32,312 nt of DNA from contig NZ_VSMK01000813.1 of the NCBI RefSeq assembly GCF_011682075.1, positions 1 through 32,312 of the forward strand. The letters run 5' to 3'. Both the position numbers and the translations under genes were made by a program. The DNA comes from Nitratidesulfovibrio liaohensis. GTDB taxonomy: Bacteria; Desulfobacterota; Desulfovibrionia; Desulfovibrionales; Desulfovibrionaceae. The notes below the pieces were generated by a model. It made no database searches. It worked only from the letters and a program-made list of their open reading frames with translations, and had not been told where the DNA came from. Shown piece by piece: positions 17,317 to 26,285 of the stretch; positions within the stretch are counted from its first letter, which is position 1, and every line of letters begins with the position of its first letter.

Positions 17317-17808
17317 CTACTTTCTGGGCGCTTCGAGCTTCATGCCGCGAAGCTGGCTCACGTACTCGGCGCTGCGCAGCGAGGTAAGCCCCGCCATGGT
17401 GGCGCGCAGCACGTTGTGCGGGTTGTTGGTGCCGATGGCCTTGGCAAGCACGTCGGTCACGCCCACGGCTTCCATGACGGCGCGCACCGCACCACCGGCG
17501 ATGATGCCGGTACCCTTGGAGGCGGGCTTCAGCATGACGCAGCCGGCGCCGAACTCGCCCTGGATTTCGTACGGAAGGGTGCCGTCCACCAGCGGAATCT
17601 GGACCATGTCCTTCTTCGCGCGTTCGGTGGCCTTGCGCAGGGCTTCCGGCACTTCCTGGGCCTTGCCGAGGCCGAAGCCCACGGCGCCCTTGCCGTCGCC
17701 CACGACAACGAGGGCGCTGAAGCTGAAGCGGCGACCGCCCTTCACAACCTTGGCAACTCGGTTAAGGTAGACAATCTTCTCTACCAACCCGAACTCATTC
17801 TGTTCCAT
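17317..17808 (-). CDS. rpsE: 30S ribosomal protein S5
   Basis: This 163-residue S5 has the N-terminal dsRBD-like domain ([52 protein letters not shown]). The C-terminal domain has [20 protein letters not shown] and [14 protein letters not shown]5 helps shape the mRNA entry site and fidelity. I place the start at ATG 17808 ([11 protein letters not shown]). A GTG five codons upstream would add MVGTG, which is not part of the family N-terminus, and GGTAGG lies upstream of the ATG. Confidence 0.96.
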   Translation of the reverse strand: MEQNEFGLVEKIVYLNRVAKVVKGGRRFSFSALVVVGDGKGAVGFGLGKAQEVPEALRKATERAKKDMVQIPLVDGTLPYEIQGEFGAGCVMLKPASKGTGIIAGGAVRAVMEAVGVTDVLAKAIGTNNPHNVLRATMAGLTSLRSAEYVSQLRGMKLEAPRK

Positions 17809-17826
17809 GCCAGTACCTACCACCCG

Positions 17827-18186
17827 TTAGAATTCCAGGCCGCCCTCACGGGCACCGTCGGCAACAGCCTTGATGCGCCCGTGATACAGGTAGCCGTTAC
17901 GGTCGAACACCACGCGCTTGATGCTCTTTTCGCCAGCAAGACGCGCGATTTCCTTGCCCACCAGTTCCGCCCCGGCCTTGTTGCAGTGCGCCCCGGCCTG
18001 GGCCTTGCCGATGGCAAGGGTGGAGGTGGCAACAAGCGTGGCACCGGTGGCGTCGTCCACGATCTGGGCGTAGACGTGCAGGTTCGAGCGGTAGACAACC
18101 AGCCGGGGACGCTCGGTGCTCCCGGCGATCTTCTTGCGAATGCGGACTTTGCGCCGCTTTCTGGCATCGTTCTTGGTCATCGTCAT
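17827..18186 (-). CDS. rplR: 50S ribosomal protein L18
   Basis: This 119-residue L18 has a basic N-terminus ([17 protein letters not shown]), then the conserved [20 protein letters not shown] core, and ends [21 protein letters not shown]18 binds 5S rRNA with L5, which is also encoded here. Two ATG codons (18186 and 18180) are possible; the first gives MTMTKND and sits behind AGGTATGAG. Gaps to neighbours are 14 and 18 nt. Confidence 0.96.
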   Translation of the reverse strand: MTMTKNDARKRRKVRIRKKIAGSTERPRLVVYRSNLHVYAQIVDDATGATLVATSTLAIGKAQAGAHCNKAGAELVGKEIARLAGEKSIKRVVFDRNGYLYHGRIKAVADGAREGGLEF

Positions 18187-18200
18187 TTTCTCATACCTGC

Positions 18201-18737
18201 CTATTTGCCACCAGACTTGCCGGCCTTGCGGCGAATCTGCTCGTTGTCGTACTTGATGCCCTTGCCCTTGTAGGGTTCAGGCTTACGCACGCGGCGGATG
18301 CGTGCGGCGATCTCGCCGACCACTTCCTTGCTGTTGCCCGAGATGGTCAGCTTCTGGCCTTCCACCTTGGCTTCGACGCCTTCGGGCATTTCCATGATGA
18401 CCGGGTGCGAGAAACCGACCGCGAGTTCCACAAGATTGCCCTTCACGGCAACCTTGTAGCCGACGCCGATGACTTCCAGGGTCTTGGAGAAGCCCTTGGT
18501 CACGCCCTGGATGCAGTTGGCAAGCAGGGTGCGGCGCAGGCCGTGCTGAGCACGGGCGGTACGGGTTTCGGTGGCGCGGGTGATGACGACATGGCCGTCT
18601 TCCACCGCGTAGTTCAGTTCCGCGTGGGTGGGGGTGACAAGCACGCCCTTCGGGCCCTTGACCTCGACGGCTTCGGTCCCGACCTTCACTTCAACGCCGG
18701 AAGGAATGGCGATGGGGAGTTTACCGATTCGCGACAT
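18201..18737 (-). CDS. rplF: 50S ribosomal protein L6
   Basis: This 178-residue L6 begins [19 protein letters not shown] and shows the two-fold repeated L6 domain. The C-terminal signature is [21 protein letters not shown]6 lies near the sarcin-ricin loop, where elongation factors bind. It sits between rpsH (9-nt gap) and rplR (14-nt gap) in the standard spc order. Confidence 0.97.
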   Translation of the reverse strand: MSRIGKLPIAIPSGVEVKVGTEAVEVKGPKGVLVTPTHAELNYAVEDGHVVITRATETRTARAQHGLRRTLLANCIQGVTKGFSKTLEVIGVGYKVAVKGNLVELAVGFSHPVIMEMPEGVEAKVEGQKLTISGNSKEVVGEIAARIRRVRKPEPYKGKGIKYDNEQIRRKAGKSGGK

Positions 18738-18746
18738 GTCCGTACC

Positions 18747-19127
18747 CTACCAGATTTCGCAGAGCAGTTCACCGCCGACCTTGCGGTCGCGGGCCTGCGT
18801 GCCCGCAAGGACACCGCTGGAGGTGGACAGGATGCAGATGCCAAGGCCGTTCTGGACCTTGGGGATGTCGGAGGAACCGACATACACCCGGCGGCCGGGC
18901 TTGCTCACCCGCTTCAGGCCGGAAATGACCGGCTTGCCTTTGAAATACTTGAGGGAGATCTTGATCTCGGCCTCTTCCATCGCGACATCTTCGATGTAGC
19001 CTTCCTGCTTCAGGATGGCAGCGATGGATTCCTTGATCTTCGAGCGCGGCACACTCACTTCCTTGTGCAGGGCCAAGTGTGCGTTGCGGATACGCGTAAG
19101 CATATCAGCAATAGGATCAGTCAGCAT
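18747..19127 (-). CDS. rpsH: 30S ribosomal protein S8
   Basis: This 126-residue S8 starts MLTDPIADMLTRIRNAHLAL and ends with STSSGVLAGTQARDRKVGGE and LLCEIW, the typical S8 C-terminus. S8 binds helix 21 of 16S rRNA. In E. coli it is the translational repressor of the spc operon by binding an mRNA site near rplE. Whether the rplX-rplE junction here holds such a site cannot be judged by eye. Confidence 0.97.
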   Translation of the reverse strand: MLTDPIADMLTRIRNAHLALHKEVSVPRSKIKESIAAILKQEGYIEDVAMEEAEIKISLKYFKGKPVISGLKRVSKPGRRVYVGSSDIPKVQNGLGICILSTSSGVLAGTQARDRKVGGELLCEIW

Positions 19128-19145
19128 TCCTTACTCCTTGGTGAC

Positions 19146-19331
19146 TTACCAGCTCGACTTGCGAACGCCGGGCAGTTCGCCGCGCAGGGCCATGTTGCGG
19201 AAGCAGATACGGCAAAGACCGAACTTGCGCATGTAGGCACGCGGGCGGCCGCAGACCGGACAACGGTTGTAGGCGCGTGCGGAGAACTTGGGCTTGCGCT
19301 GCGCCTTCACTTCAAGCGATGTACGAGACAA
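19146..19331 (-). CDS. rpsN: 30S ribosomal protein S14, zinc-binding type
   Basis: This 61-residue protein is the short, zinc-binding S14. Cys24, Cys27, Cys40 and Cys43 form CPVC and CRIC pairs, followed by the conserved [18 protein letters not shown] end. The start codon is TTG at 19331, with AGGAG 9 nt upstream. No in-frame ATG gives the right N-terminus ([15 protein letters not shown]). It lies between rplE and rpsH. Confidence 0.95.
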   Translation of the reverse strand: MSRTSLEVKAQRKPKFSARAYNRCPVCGRPRAYMRKFGLCRICFRNMALRGELPGVRKSSW

Positions 19332-19343
19332 AGCCGTTTCTCC

Positions 19344-19883
19344 TTACTTCTTGAAAGGCATGCCGAGCTGGTCGAGCAGCAGCTTGCCTTCCTTGTCCGT
19401 CTGGGCAGTGGTAACGATCGTGATGTTCATCCCCTTGGGGTTGTCAACGCGATCCACTTCCAGCTCGGGGAAAATGGTGTGTTCCTTGATGCCCAGGGTA
19501 AAATTGCCCCGGCCATCGAAGCCACGGTCCGGAATCCCTCTGAAGTCGCGCACGCGGGGCAGCGCGAAGTTCATCAGCTTGTCCAGGAAGTCCCACATGC
19601 GTTCCTTGCGCAGCGTCACGCGGCAGCCGATGGGCATGCCTTCGCGCAGCTTGAACGACGCGATGGACTTCTTTGCGCGGGTCACGACGGCCTTCTGCCC
19701 GGCGATAGCGGTCAACTCCTTGATGGCTTCTTCCATCAACTTGTTGTTCTGGCTCGCGGCGCCGAGGCCGATATTCAGAGAGACTTTTTCAATCCCGGGA
19801 ACCTGCATCGAAGAAGTGTAGTTGAACTCCTTCTGCAATACCGGAACCACTTTCTCGCGGTATATCTGTTCAAGACGCGTCAT
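19344..19883 (-). CDS. rplE: 50S ribosomal protein L5
   Basis: This 179-residue L5 has the family features [27 protein letters not shown]-like [34 protein letters not shown] and the C-terminal [21 protein letters not shown]5 binds 5S rRNA and contacts the P-site tRNA. It lies 12 nt upstream of rpsN and 11 nt after rplX. Length is normal and no anomalies are seen. Confidence 0.97.
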   Translation of the reverse strand: MTRLEQIYREKVVPVLQKEFNYTSSMQVPGIEKVSLNIGLGAASQNNKLMEEAIKELTAIAGQKAVVTRAKKSIASFKLREGMPIGCRVTLRKERMWDFLDKLMNFALPRVRDFRGIPDRGFDGRGNFTLGIKEHTIFPELEVDRVDNPKGMNITIVTTAQTDKEGKLLLDQLGMPFKK

Positions 19884-19894
19884 CGTCTCTCACC

Positions 19895-20218
19895 CTATCC
19901 AATGATTTCGTTGCACTTCTTGCAGAAGCGAACTTTCTTGCCGTCCTCGGTGTAGCGGTAGCCCACCTTGGTGGCCTTGGCGCACGCATCGCACATCACC
20001 ATCACGTTGGAGATGTCAACAGGCATCTCCTTCTCGATGATGCCGCCCGGCTGCTGCCGGTACGGATTGGCGCGCATGTGGCGCTTGACCATGTTGACCT
20101 TCTCGACAAGCACTCCGTCCTTCTTGGGAAGAACCTTCAGCACCTTGCCGATCTTGCCCTTGTCCTTGCCGGCGATGACGACCACTTTGTCGTCCTTGCG
20201 GATGCGGAACTGTTTCAT
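19895..20218 (-). CDS. rplX: 50S ribosomal protein L24
   Basis: This 107-residue L24 begins with a KOW motif ([20 protein letters not shown]), followed by [20 protein letters not shown]. The C-terminus carries four cysteines in two CxxC pairs (CDAC and CKKC), a zinc-ribbon-like tail present in many bacterial L24 proteins. L24 is an assembly initiator near the exit tunnel. Gaps are 11 nt to rplE and 10 nt to rplN. Confidence 0.96.
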   Translation of the reverse strand: MKQFRIRKDDKVVVIAGKDKGKIGKVLKVLPKKDGVLVEKVNMVKRHMRANPYRQQPGGIIEKEMPVDISNVMVMCDACAKATKVGYRYTEDGKKVRFCKKCNEIIG

Positions 20219-20228
20219 TTGTGGGCTC

Positions 20229-20597
<369 letters not shown>

Positions 20598-20606
20598 CGC
20601 AAACCC

Positions 20607-20873
20607 CTACACGGCTTTTTCGAGAATGGAGACCAGATGCCAGCGCTTGTTGCGGCTGAGCGGACGGTACTCGATGATCTTCACCTTGTCGCCGATGCCG
20701 CACTCGTTCTGGGGATCGTGAGCGGTGAACTTGTTGCGGCGGCGCACGTACTTCTTCAGCAGGGGATGCTGCACCAGCGTCTCGACGCGGACGACAATGG
20801 TCTTGTCGTTCTTGTCGCTGACGACGATCCCGGTGAGCACCCTGCCCTTGCGGTTCATCAGTTCTTCGGACAT
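20607..20873 (-). CDS. rpsQ: 30S ribosomal protein S17
   Basis: This 88-residue S17 contains [40 protein letters not shown] and [20 protein letters not shown], the OB-fold layout of the family. It ends [19 protein letters not shown]17 binds the 5' domain of 16S rRNA early in assembly. It starts 4 nt after the rpmC stop and is followed by rplN. Confidence 0.96.
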   Translation of the reverse strand: MSEELMNRKGRVLTGIVVSDKNDKTIVVRVETLVQHPLLKKYVRRRNKFTAHDPQNECGIGDKVKIIEYRPLSRNKRWHLVSILEKAV

Positions 20874-20877
20874 GGGC

Positions 20878-21063
20878 TTACCCCTTTTCCTTCAGGATGG
20901 TCAGAATCCGGGCGATCTCGCGCTTGGTCGCCGGGAGGTTGGAGGTCTTCTCCAACTGCGCGGTGGCGTGGCGGAAGCGCAGATCGAACAGTTCCTTGCG
21001 GGATTCGGCCAACTTGTCCTTGAGCTGTTCAGCGCTGAGCTTTCTCAGTTCTGCGGCGTTCAT
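20878..21063 (-). CDS. rpmC: 50S ribosomal protein L29
   Basis: This 61-residue, all-helical protein reads [20 protein letters not shown], then [20 protein letters not shown], ending [15 protein letters not shown]29 flanks the exit tunnel beside L23 and contributes to the trigger factor and SRP docking surface. The ATG at 21063 is preferred over a frame start 8 codons upstream, which would intrude into rplP and give a non-family N-terminus. The spacer to rplP is a single base. Confidence 0.95.
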   Translation of the reverse strand: MNAAELRKLSAEQLKDKLAESRKELFDLRFRHATAQLEKTSNLPATKREIARILTILKEKG

Positions 21064-21064
21064 T

Positions 21065-21477
21065 CTAGAGGCCCTCCCGCACGACAATGGTCGTCTTGAT
21101 GGGGAGCTTGTGGGCGGCGCGGGTCAGAGCTTCCTTGGCCAGCTCCAGGCTGACGCCCTTGATTTCGTAAAGCACGCGGCCCGGCTTCACCGGAGCGCAC
21201 CAGCCCACCGGGGCGCCCTTACCGGAACCCTGGCGGGTTTCGAGGGGCTTGGCGGTGACCGGATGGTCGGGGAAGATGCGGATCCAGACCTTACCGCCGC
21301 GCTTGATGTGGCGCATCATGGCGATACGGGCGGCCTCGATCTGCTGGCTGGACAGCTTGCCGTGTTCTACTGCCTTAAGACCGATATCACCGAAGGAGAC
21401 AGTGGCGCCGCGGGTGGCCATGCCACGCAGACGGCCCTTCTGCCACTTGCGGAATTTAACCTTTCTGGGGCTCAGCA

Positions 21478-21478
<1 letters not shown>
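21065..21478 (-). CDS. rplP: 50S ribosomal protein L16
   Basis: This 137-residue L16 begins [20 protein letters not shown] and has the conserved [36 protein letters not shown] and RMGSGKG-like [19 protein letters not shown] segments. L16 contacts the A-site tRNA and is a late-assembly protein. Its ATG overlaps the rpsC stop (TAATG), showing coupled translation. Confidence 0.97.
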
Positions 21479-22121
<643 letters not shown>

Positions 22122-22122
22122 C

Positions 22123-22461
22123 CTATTCCTGCCCTTCTGCGAGAATCACGGTGATGTGGCTGGTACGCTTCCGAATCTTGGTGGCGCGACCCTGCGCACG
22201 CGGAAGAAACCGCTTCCAGGTGGGGCCTTCGTTGATGACGATCTGCTTCACGACCATGGCGTCCACGTCGATGCCGGGCAGCTGCTCGGCGTTGGCGAGG
22301 GCGGAACGAAGCACGCCGAAGATGATGTCGGCAGGCTTGTTGGGCGTGAACTTCAGGATATTCATGGCGTCTTCGACAGGCAGCCCCTTCACGTTCTGGG
22401 CAACCAGGCGGGCCTTACGCGGCGACACACGCATGAATTTCGCGGTGGCTCTCGATTCCAT
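22123..22461 (-). CDS. rplV: 50S ribosomal protein L22
   Basis: This 112-residue L22 begins MESRATAKFMRVSPRKARLV and has DIIFGVLRSALANAEQLPGI. The extended hairpin region GPTWKRFLPRAQGRATKIRK with RTSHITVIL forms part of the tunnel constriction. The ATG at 22461 is preferred over a GTG three codons upstream, because the family begins here and GGGTGA lies at ribosome-binding distance. The gap to rpsS is 12 nt. Confidence 0.96.
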   Translation of the reverse strand: MESRATAKFMRVSPRKARLVAQNVKGLPVEDAMNILKFTPNKPADIIFGVLRSALANAEQLPGIDVDAMVVKQIVINEGPTWKRFLPRAQGRATKIRKRTSHITVILAEGQE

Positions 22462-22473
22462 CGGATTCACCCA

Positions 22474-22755
22474 CTACTTCTTTGCTTTGCTCTTCTTGTC
22501 CGCGGCATGCCCGTAGAACGTGCGGGTCGGGGCGAATTCGCCCAGCTTGTGACCCACCATGTTCTCGGTGACGAACACGGGAATGAACTTCTTCCCATTG
22601 TGGACCGCGAACGTCAGGCCGACCATCTCGGGAGCGATGGTGGACCGACGCGACCACGTCTTGATGACGCGGCGGTCGCTGTTCGACACGGCCAATTCCA
22701 CTTTCTTGATCAGATGGTCGTCGATGAACGGACCTTTCTTCAGGGATCTGGGCAT
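22474..22755 (-). CDS. rpsS: 30S ribosomal protein S19
   Basis: This 93-residue S19 shows [20 protein letters not shown], then [40 protein letters not shown] and [20 protein letters not shown]. That is complete and typical. S19 lies in the 30S head next to S13. It is between rplB (9-nt gap) and rplV (12-nt gap). Confidence 0.97.
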   Translation of the reverse strand: MPRSLKKGPFIDDHLIKKVELAVSNSDRRVIKTWSRRSTIAPEMVGLTFAVHNGKKFIPVFVTENMVGHKLGEFAPTRTFYGHAADKKSKAKK

Positions 22756-22764
22756 GCTCTACTC

Positions 22765-23595
22765 CTACTTCTGACCGCGACGCTTGACGATGAGCTTCGT
22801 GGAAGCCTTCTTGCGATCGCGGGTCTTGTACCCCTTGGTGGGCACGCCCCACGGAGTCACCGGATGGCGACCGCCGGAGCTGCGGCCTTCACCACCACCC
22901 AACGGGTGGTCGATGGGGTTCATGGCGACGCCGCGGACCTTGGGACGACGGCCGAGCCAGCGATTGCGGCCAGCCTTGCCCAACGAGATGTTCTCGTGGT
23001 TCACGTTGCCGACCTGGCCGATGGTGGCGCAGCAGGCCGCAAGCACCTTGCGCACTTCGCCCGAAGGCATGCGCAGGAGGGCGTACTTGCCTTCCTTGGC
23101 CACCAGCTGGGCGTAGGTACCGGCGGCGCGGCAGAACTGGCCGCCACGACCGGGGTAGAGCTCGATGTTGTGCAGCACGGTACCGACCGGGATGCGGGCC
23201 ATGGGCATGGCATTGCCAGGCTTGATGTCCGCGCCTTCGCCAGCCTGCACCATGTCGCCCTGCTTGATGCCGAGCGGGGCGAGGATGTAACGCTTCTCGC
23301 CATCCGCGTAGTGCAGCAGCGCGATGCGGGCGGTACGGTTGGGGTCGTACTCGATGTGCGCGACGGTGGCCGCGATACCGAGCTTGTTACGACGGAAGTC
23401 GATGATGCGGTACAGGCGCTTGTGACCGCCGCCGCGACGGCGCATGGTCACGCGGCCATTGTTGTTGCGACCGCTCTTCTTGGTCAGCCCCTCGGTAAGG
23501 GACTTCTCGGGCGTGCTCCTGGTGACTTCCTCGAAATCCGAGACGGTCTGGAAGCGGCGACCGGGAGATGTCGGTTTCAGCTTACGAACAGCCAT
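22765..23595 (-). CDS. rplB: 50S ribosomal protein L2
   Basis: This 276-residue L2 opens [20 protein letters not shown] and has the [20 protein letters not shown] loop. The SH3-like and OB folds follow, and then the conserved [20 protein letters not shown] segment with the His needed near the peptidyl transferase centre. L2 is required for subunit joining. It begins 3 nt after rplW and precedes rpsS. Confidence 0.98.
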
Positions 23596-23598
23596 TGC

Positions 23599-23889
23599 TT
23601 ACACTCCCTCGAAGAATTCGATTTTTTCGCCGGGAGCCAGGGTCACATAGGCCTTCTTGCAGCCGGAGATCCGGCCCACGACGCGGCCCTGACGGACCTT
23701 GTCAGAAGGCTTCTTGGTGATGACGTTGACGTCGGTCACCTTGACCTTGAAGGCGGCTTCGACGGCCTTCTTGATTTCGATCTTGTTGGCCCGGGGGTTC
23801 ACGAAGAACACGACCTGCTGGGCCTGTTCCTTCACGAAGGTGGCCTTTTCGGACACCAGGGGCTTCACGAGAATCTGTGTATAATCCAT
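23599..23889 (-). CDS. rplW: 50S ribosomal protein L23
   Basis: This 96-residue L23 has ILVKPLVSEKATFVKEQAQQ, VVFFVNPRANKIEIKKAVEA, then VKVTDVNVI and the C-terminal GRISGCKKAYVTLAPGEKIE. L23 is the docking point for trigger factor (tig, this window) and SRP at the tunnel exit. The ATG at 23889 (MDYTQIL) follows GGAGGT at the right distance; a TTG two codons upstream is not favoured. Confidence 0.96.
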   Translation of the reverse strand: MDYTQILVKPLVSEKATFVKEQAQQVVFFVNPRANKIEIKKAVEAAFKVKVTDVNVITKKPSDKVRQGRVVGRISGCKKAYVTLAPGEKIEFFEGV

Positions 23890-23900
23890 GACCAACCTCC

Positions 23901-24521
23901 CTACTTCAGCCTGGCCTGGACGGATTCGACGGCGCCCTCGAACATCACCAGCTTCGGGTGCTTCAGAATCTCGTAGACGCTGAGCTGGTCGGCGGTGATC
24001 AGGGTAATGCCGGGAATGTTGCGGGCCGAAAGGGCGAGGGTGGTATCCGCTTCGGCGGTGATCACCAGAGCCTTTTCGAGGCCCAGGGCACCGGCCACCT
24101 TGGCGAACAGCTTGGTCTTGATCTCGGGCAGTTCGATGCCCTTGACCACCATCAGGTTCTCGCCGGCAAGCCGCGAGCTGAGCGCCATCTTCAGGGCCAG
24201 CTGGCGGACCTTCTTGTTCACCTTGAAGCCGTACTCGCGGGGCTGGGGGCCGAAAATGATGGCCCCACCACGCCAGATGGGCGAGCGGTTCGAACCGGAA
24301 CGTGCGCGGCCGGTGCCTTTCTGGCGCCAGGGCTTTGCACCACCGCCGGAGACGAAGGCGCGGGTCTTGGTGGCATGGGTGCCGGAGCGCAGCCCGGCGC
24401 GGTGCGCACGGACCACGAGATTGAGAATCTCAGGCTTCACCTCGACCTCGAACACCTCGGGAGCGAGCGTCAGTTCGCCGGCTTCCTTCTTGTTCTGATC
24501 GTATACTTTCACCACAGCCAT
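23901..24521 (-). CDS. rplD: 50S ribosomal protein L4
   Basis: This 206-residue L4 has the long basic tunnel loop (GTHATKTRAFVSGGGAKPWR, QKGTGRARSGSNRSPIWRGG) and FGPQPREYGFKVNKKVRQLA, with the globular domain around it. L4 lines the exit tunnel. In E. coli it also represses its own S10 operon by binding the leader. The long leader at 25500-26155 makes a similar role worth testing here. Confidence 0.97.
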   Translation of the reverse strand: MAVVKVYDQNKKEAGELTLAPEVFEVEVKPEILNLVVRAHRAGLRSGTHATKTRAFVSGGGAKPWRQKGTGRARSGSNRSPIWRGGAIIFGPQPREYGFKVNKKVRQLALKMALSSRLAGENLMVVKGIELPEIKTKLFAKVAGALGLEKALVITAEADTTLALSARNIPGITLITADQLSVYEILKHPKLVMFEGAVESVQARLK

Positions 24522-24539
24522 GTGATCATCCTCATTTCG

Positions 24540-25169
24540 TTACTGCTTGCGCACCAGGACCAGGCCGTTCTTGGGGCCGGGAACGGCACCCTTCACCAGA
24601 ATGACGTTGTCTTCGGCGCGGATGTCGACGATCTCGAGATTCTTGACCGTCACGCGCTCGTCACCCCAGTGGCCAGCCATCTTCTTGCCCTTGAACACGT
24701 GACCCGGGAAGGTGTTGTTACCGATGGAACCACCGGAACGATGCACCTTTTCGCAGCCGTGCGTGTCCTTGGAGCCGGCGAAGTTCCAGCGGCGCATGAC
24801 GCCCTGGTACCCCTTGCCTATGCTGGTGCCGGTCACCTTCACCTTTTCGCCAGCGGCGAACAGGGACACGGTGAGTTCCTGGCCGACTTCGAATTCGGCA
24901 GGCGCTTCCAGGCGAATTTCGCGGAGGTTGCGGAAAAGACCCTTGCCTGCCTTGGCGAAGTGGCCACGGGCGGGCTTGGTTACGTGCTTTTCCTTGGCTT
25001 CCTCAAAAGCGATCTGGACGGCGTCGTAGCCGTCGGTCTCGCCGTTGCGAACCTGGATGACCGGACAGGGACCGGCCTGGATGACCGTAACAGCCACGGC
25101 GGAACCATCACTGGCGAAAATGCGGGTCATGCCGACCTTGCGACCCAGGATACCCAATTTCTCAGCCAT
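24540..25169 (-). CDS. rplC: 50S ribosomal protein L3
   Basis: This 209-residue L3 begins with [20 protein letters not shown] and carries the loop [20 protein letters not shown] that reaches the peptidyl transferase centre. In E. coli the motif is KKMAGQMG and its Gln150 is methylated by PrmB; here His replaces that Gln (KKMAGHWG), so this modification cannot occur on this residue. L3 is an assembly initiator. It is second in the S10 operon, 12 nt after rpsJ. Confidence 0.97.
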   Translation of the reverse strand: MAEKLGILGRKVGMTRIFASDGSAVAVTVIQAGPCPVIQVRNGETDGYDAVQIAFEEAKEKHVTKPARGHFAKAGKGLFRNLREIRLEAPAEFEVGQELTVSLFAAGEKVKVTGTSIGKGYQGVMRRWNFAGSKDTHGCEKVHRSGGSIGNNTFPGHVFKGKKMAGHWGDERVTVKNLEIVDIRAEDNVILVKGAVPGPKNGLVLVRKQ

Positions 25170-25181
25170 GACTTCCTCTCA

Positions 25182-25499
<318 letters not shown>

Positions 25500-26155
25500 T
25501 GTTGATTACTCCGTTATCTGGCAAACGTACCCTTGCCGTCCGACGCCTGACTGCCATGAGGTGAGAGGCAGGTGCCGTAGGCTGCAGAGTTCCTCACGTT
25601 CGGTGGCGGCACACCGAGACCCGCCATAAGCATCCGGAGCTACGCAATACCCGGACGCCGCTTCCGCGACGCGGGCACAGGTGGCATATGACGCCATGGC
25701 GGCTTGCCGTCCGGCGGGGGACGGGGGTGCCGTGATCTTCGGGGGTTCGGAGCGATTTGGAGAAAGGCGGGAGGGGGGAGCCGGCTGGCACACCCAAAGG
25801 CCTTCTCGTCGCCGCGCGGCACCGCATTCGCGGTATCCGTCCGGGAAGATCACCCATGTTGTCGCCAGCCTGGCCCAGGCCGGAGCATGCTCCGGCGAGT
25901 GCAGGTGGTCCACAGGGGTCACCGAATAGGGCGCATAGCGCCCCGCACGTACAGTACCTTACAGCCCGCCAACAAGGGGTTAACGACGGACTGGAACGGC
26001 ATGACATAATTGCGGCATTCGGTAACGCCTGCAATTGTCAAAGCTTGGCTTGCGCCAAACGCATCAGGACAGGCTCGACCCGCCCTTCCCCTGCCGTTAC
26101 AGGGGCCCCCGAAGCTTCGGGGATCACGTTTTTCACACCGGAGAACCGGCGCGAG
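25500..26155 (-). promoter_or_regulatory. long structured leader of the S10 operon
   Basis: About 650 nt separate the predicted transcription start from rpsJ without a credible gene. Read 5' to 3' on the minus strand it contains several hairpins. CCGG-TTCT-CCGG lies near the start. The 16-bp palindrome CCCCGAAGCTTCGGGG (26107-26122) is followed by CCCCTG...CAGGGG (26088-26105). A longer stem spans 26003-26039 (AATTGC/GCAATT with GGC/GCC). GGGCGC-TAT-GCGCCC (25929-25943) and the 18-bp palindrome GCCGGAGCATGCTCCGGC (25879-25896) come next. A regulatory leader (for L4, S10 or another ligand) is inferred. An RNA gene hidden here is possible. Confidence 0.5.
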
Positions 26156-26160
26156 AGGGT

Positions 26161-26189
26161 TCAATACCCCAGCCACCCGCCCCCGTCAA
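26161..26189 (-). promoter_or_regulatory. promoter of the S10-spc operon
   Basis: TTGACG (complement of 26184-26189) and TATTGA (complement of 26161-26166) are spaced exactly 17 nt. The promoter lies about 10 bp beyond the fusA terminator T-tract, so the str and S10 operons are separately transcribed. Confidence 0.65.
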
Positions 26190-26198
26190 GAATTTTCT

Positions 26199-26233
26199 AA
26201 AAAAAAGAGCCCCGGGCAAACACCCGGGGCTCT
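26199..26233 (-). terminator. Rho-independent terminator of the str operon (fusA)
   Basis: On the minus strand AGAGCCCCGGG (complement of 26223-26233) and CCCGGGGCTCT (complement of 26206-26216) form a perfect 11-bp stem with a 6-nt loop, followed by seven or more T. It lies about 50 nt after the fusA stop. Confidence 0.93.
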
Positions 26234-26285
26234 GATTTCTACGGAGTCCTTTACCGATGGCTCCGGCTCTCCACGAGAGGAAGGG

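Noticed and set aside
25506-25922. A 138-codon minus-strand frame in the S10 leader.
   Set aside because: No recognisable domain, no ribosome site and Cys/Pro/Arg-rich composition; the region is better explained as a structured leader.
26003-26040. A second S10-operon promoter at TTGACA (complement of about 26035-26040).
   Set aside because: No acceptable -10 occurs 16-19 nt downstream; the sequence is better explained as one arm of a hairpin.
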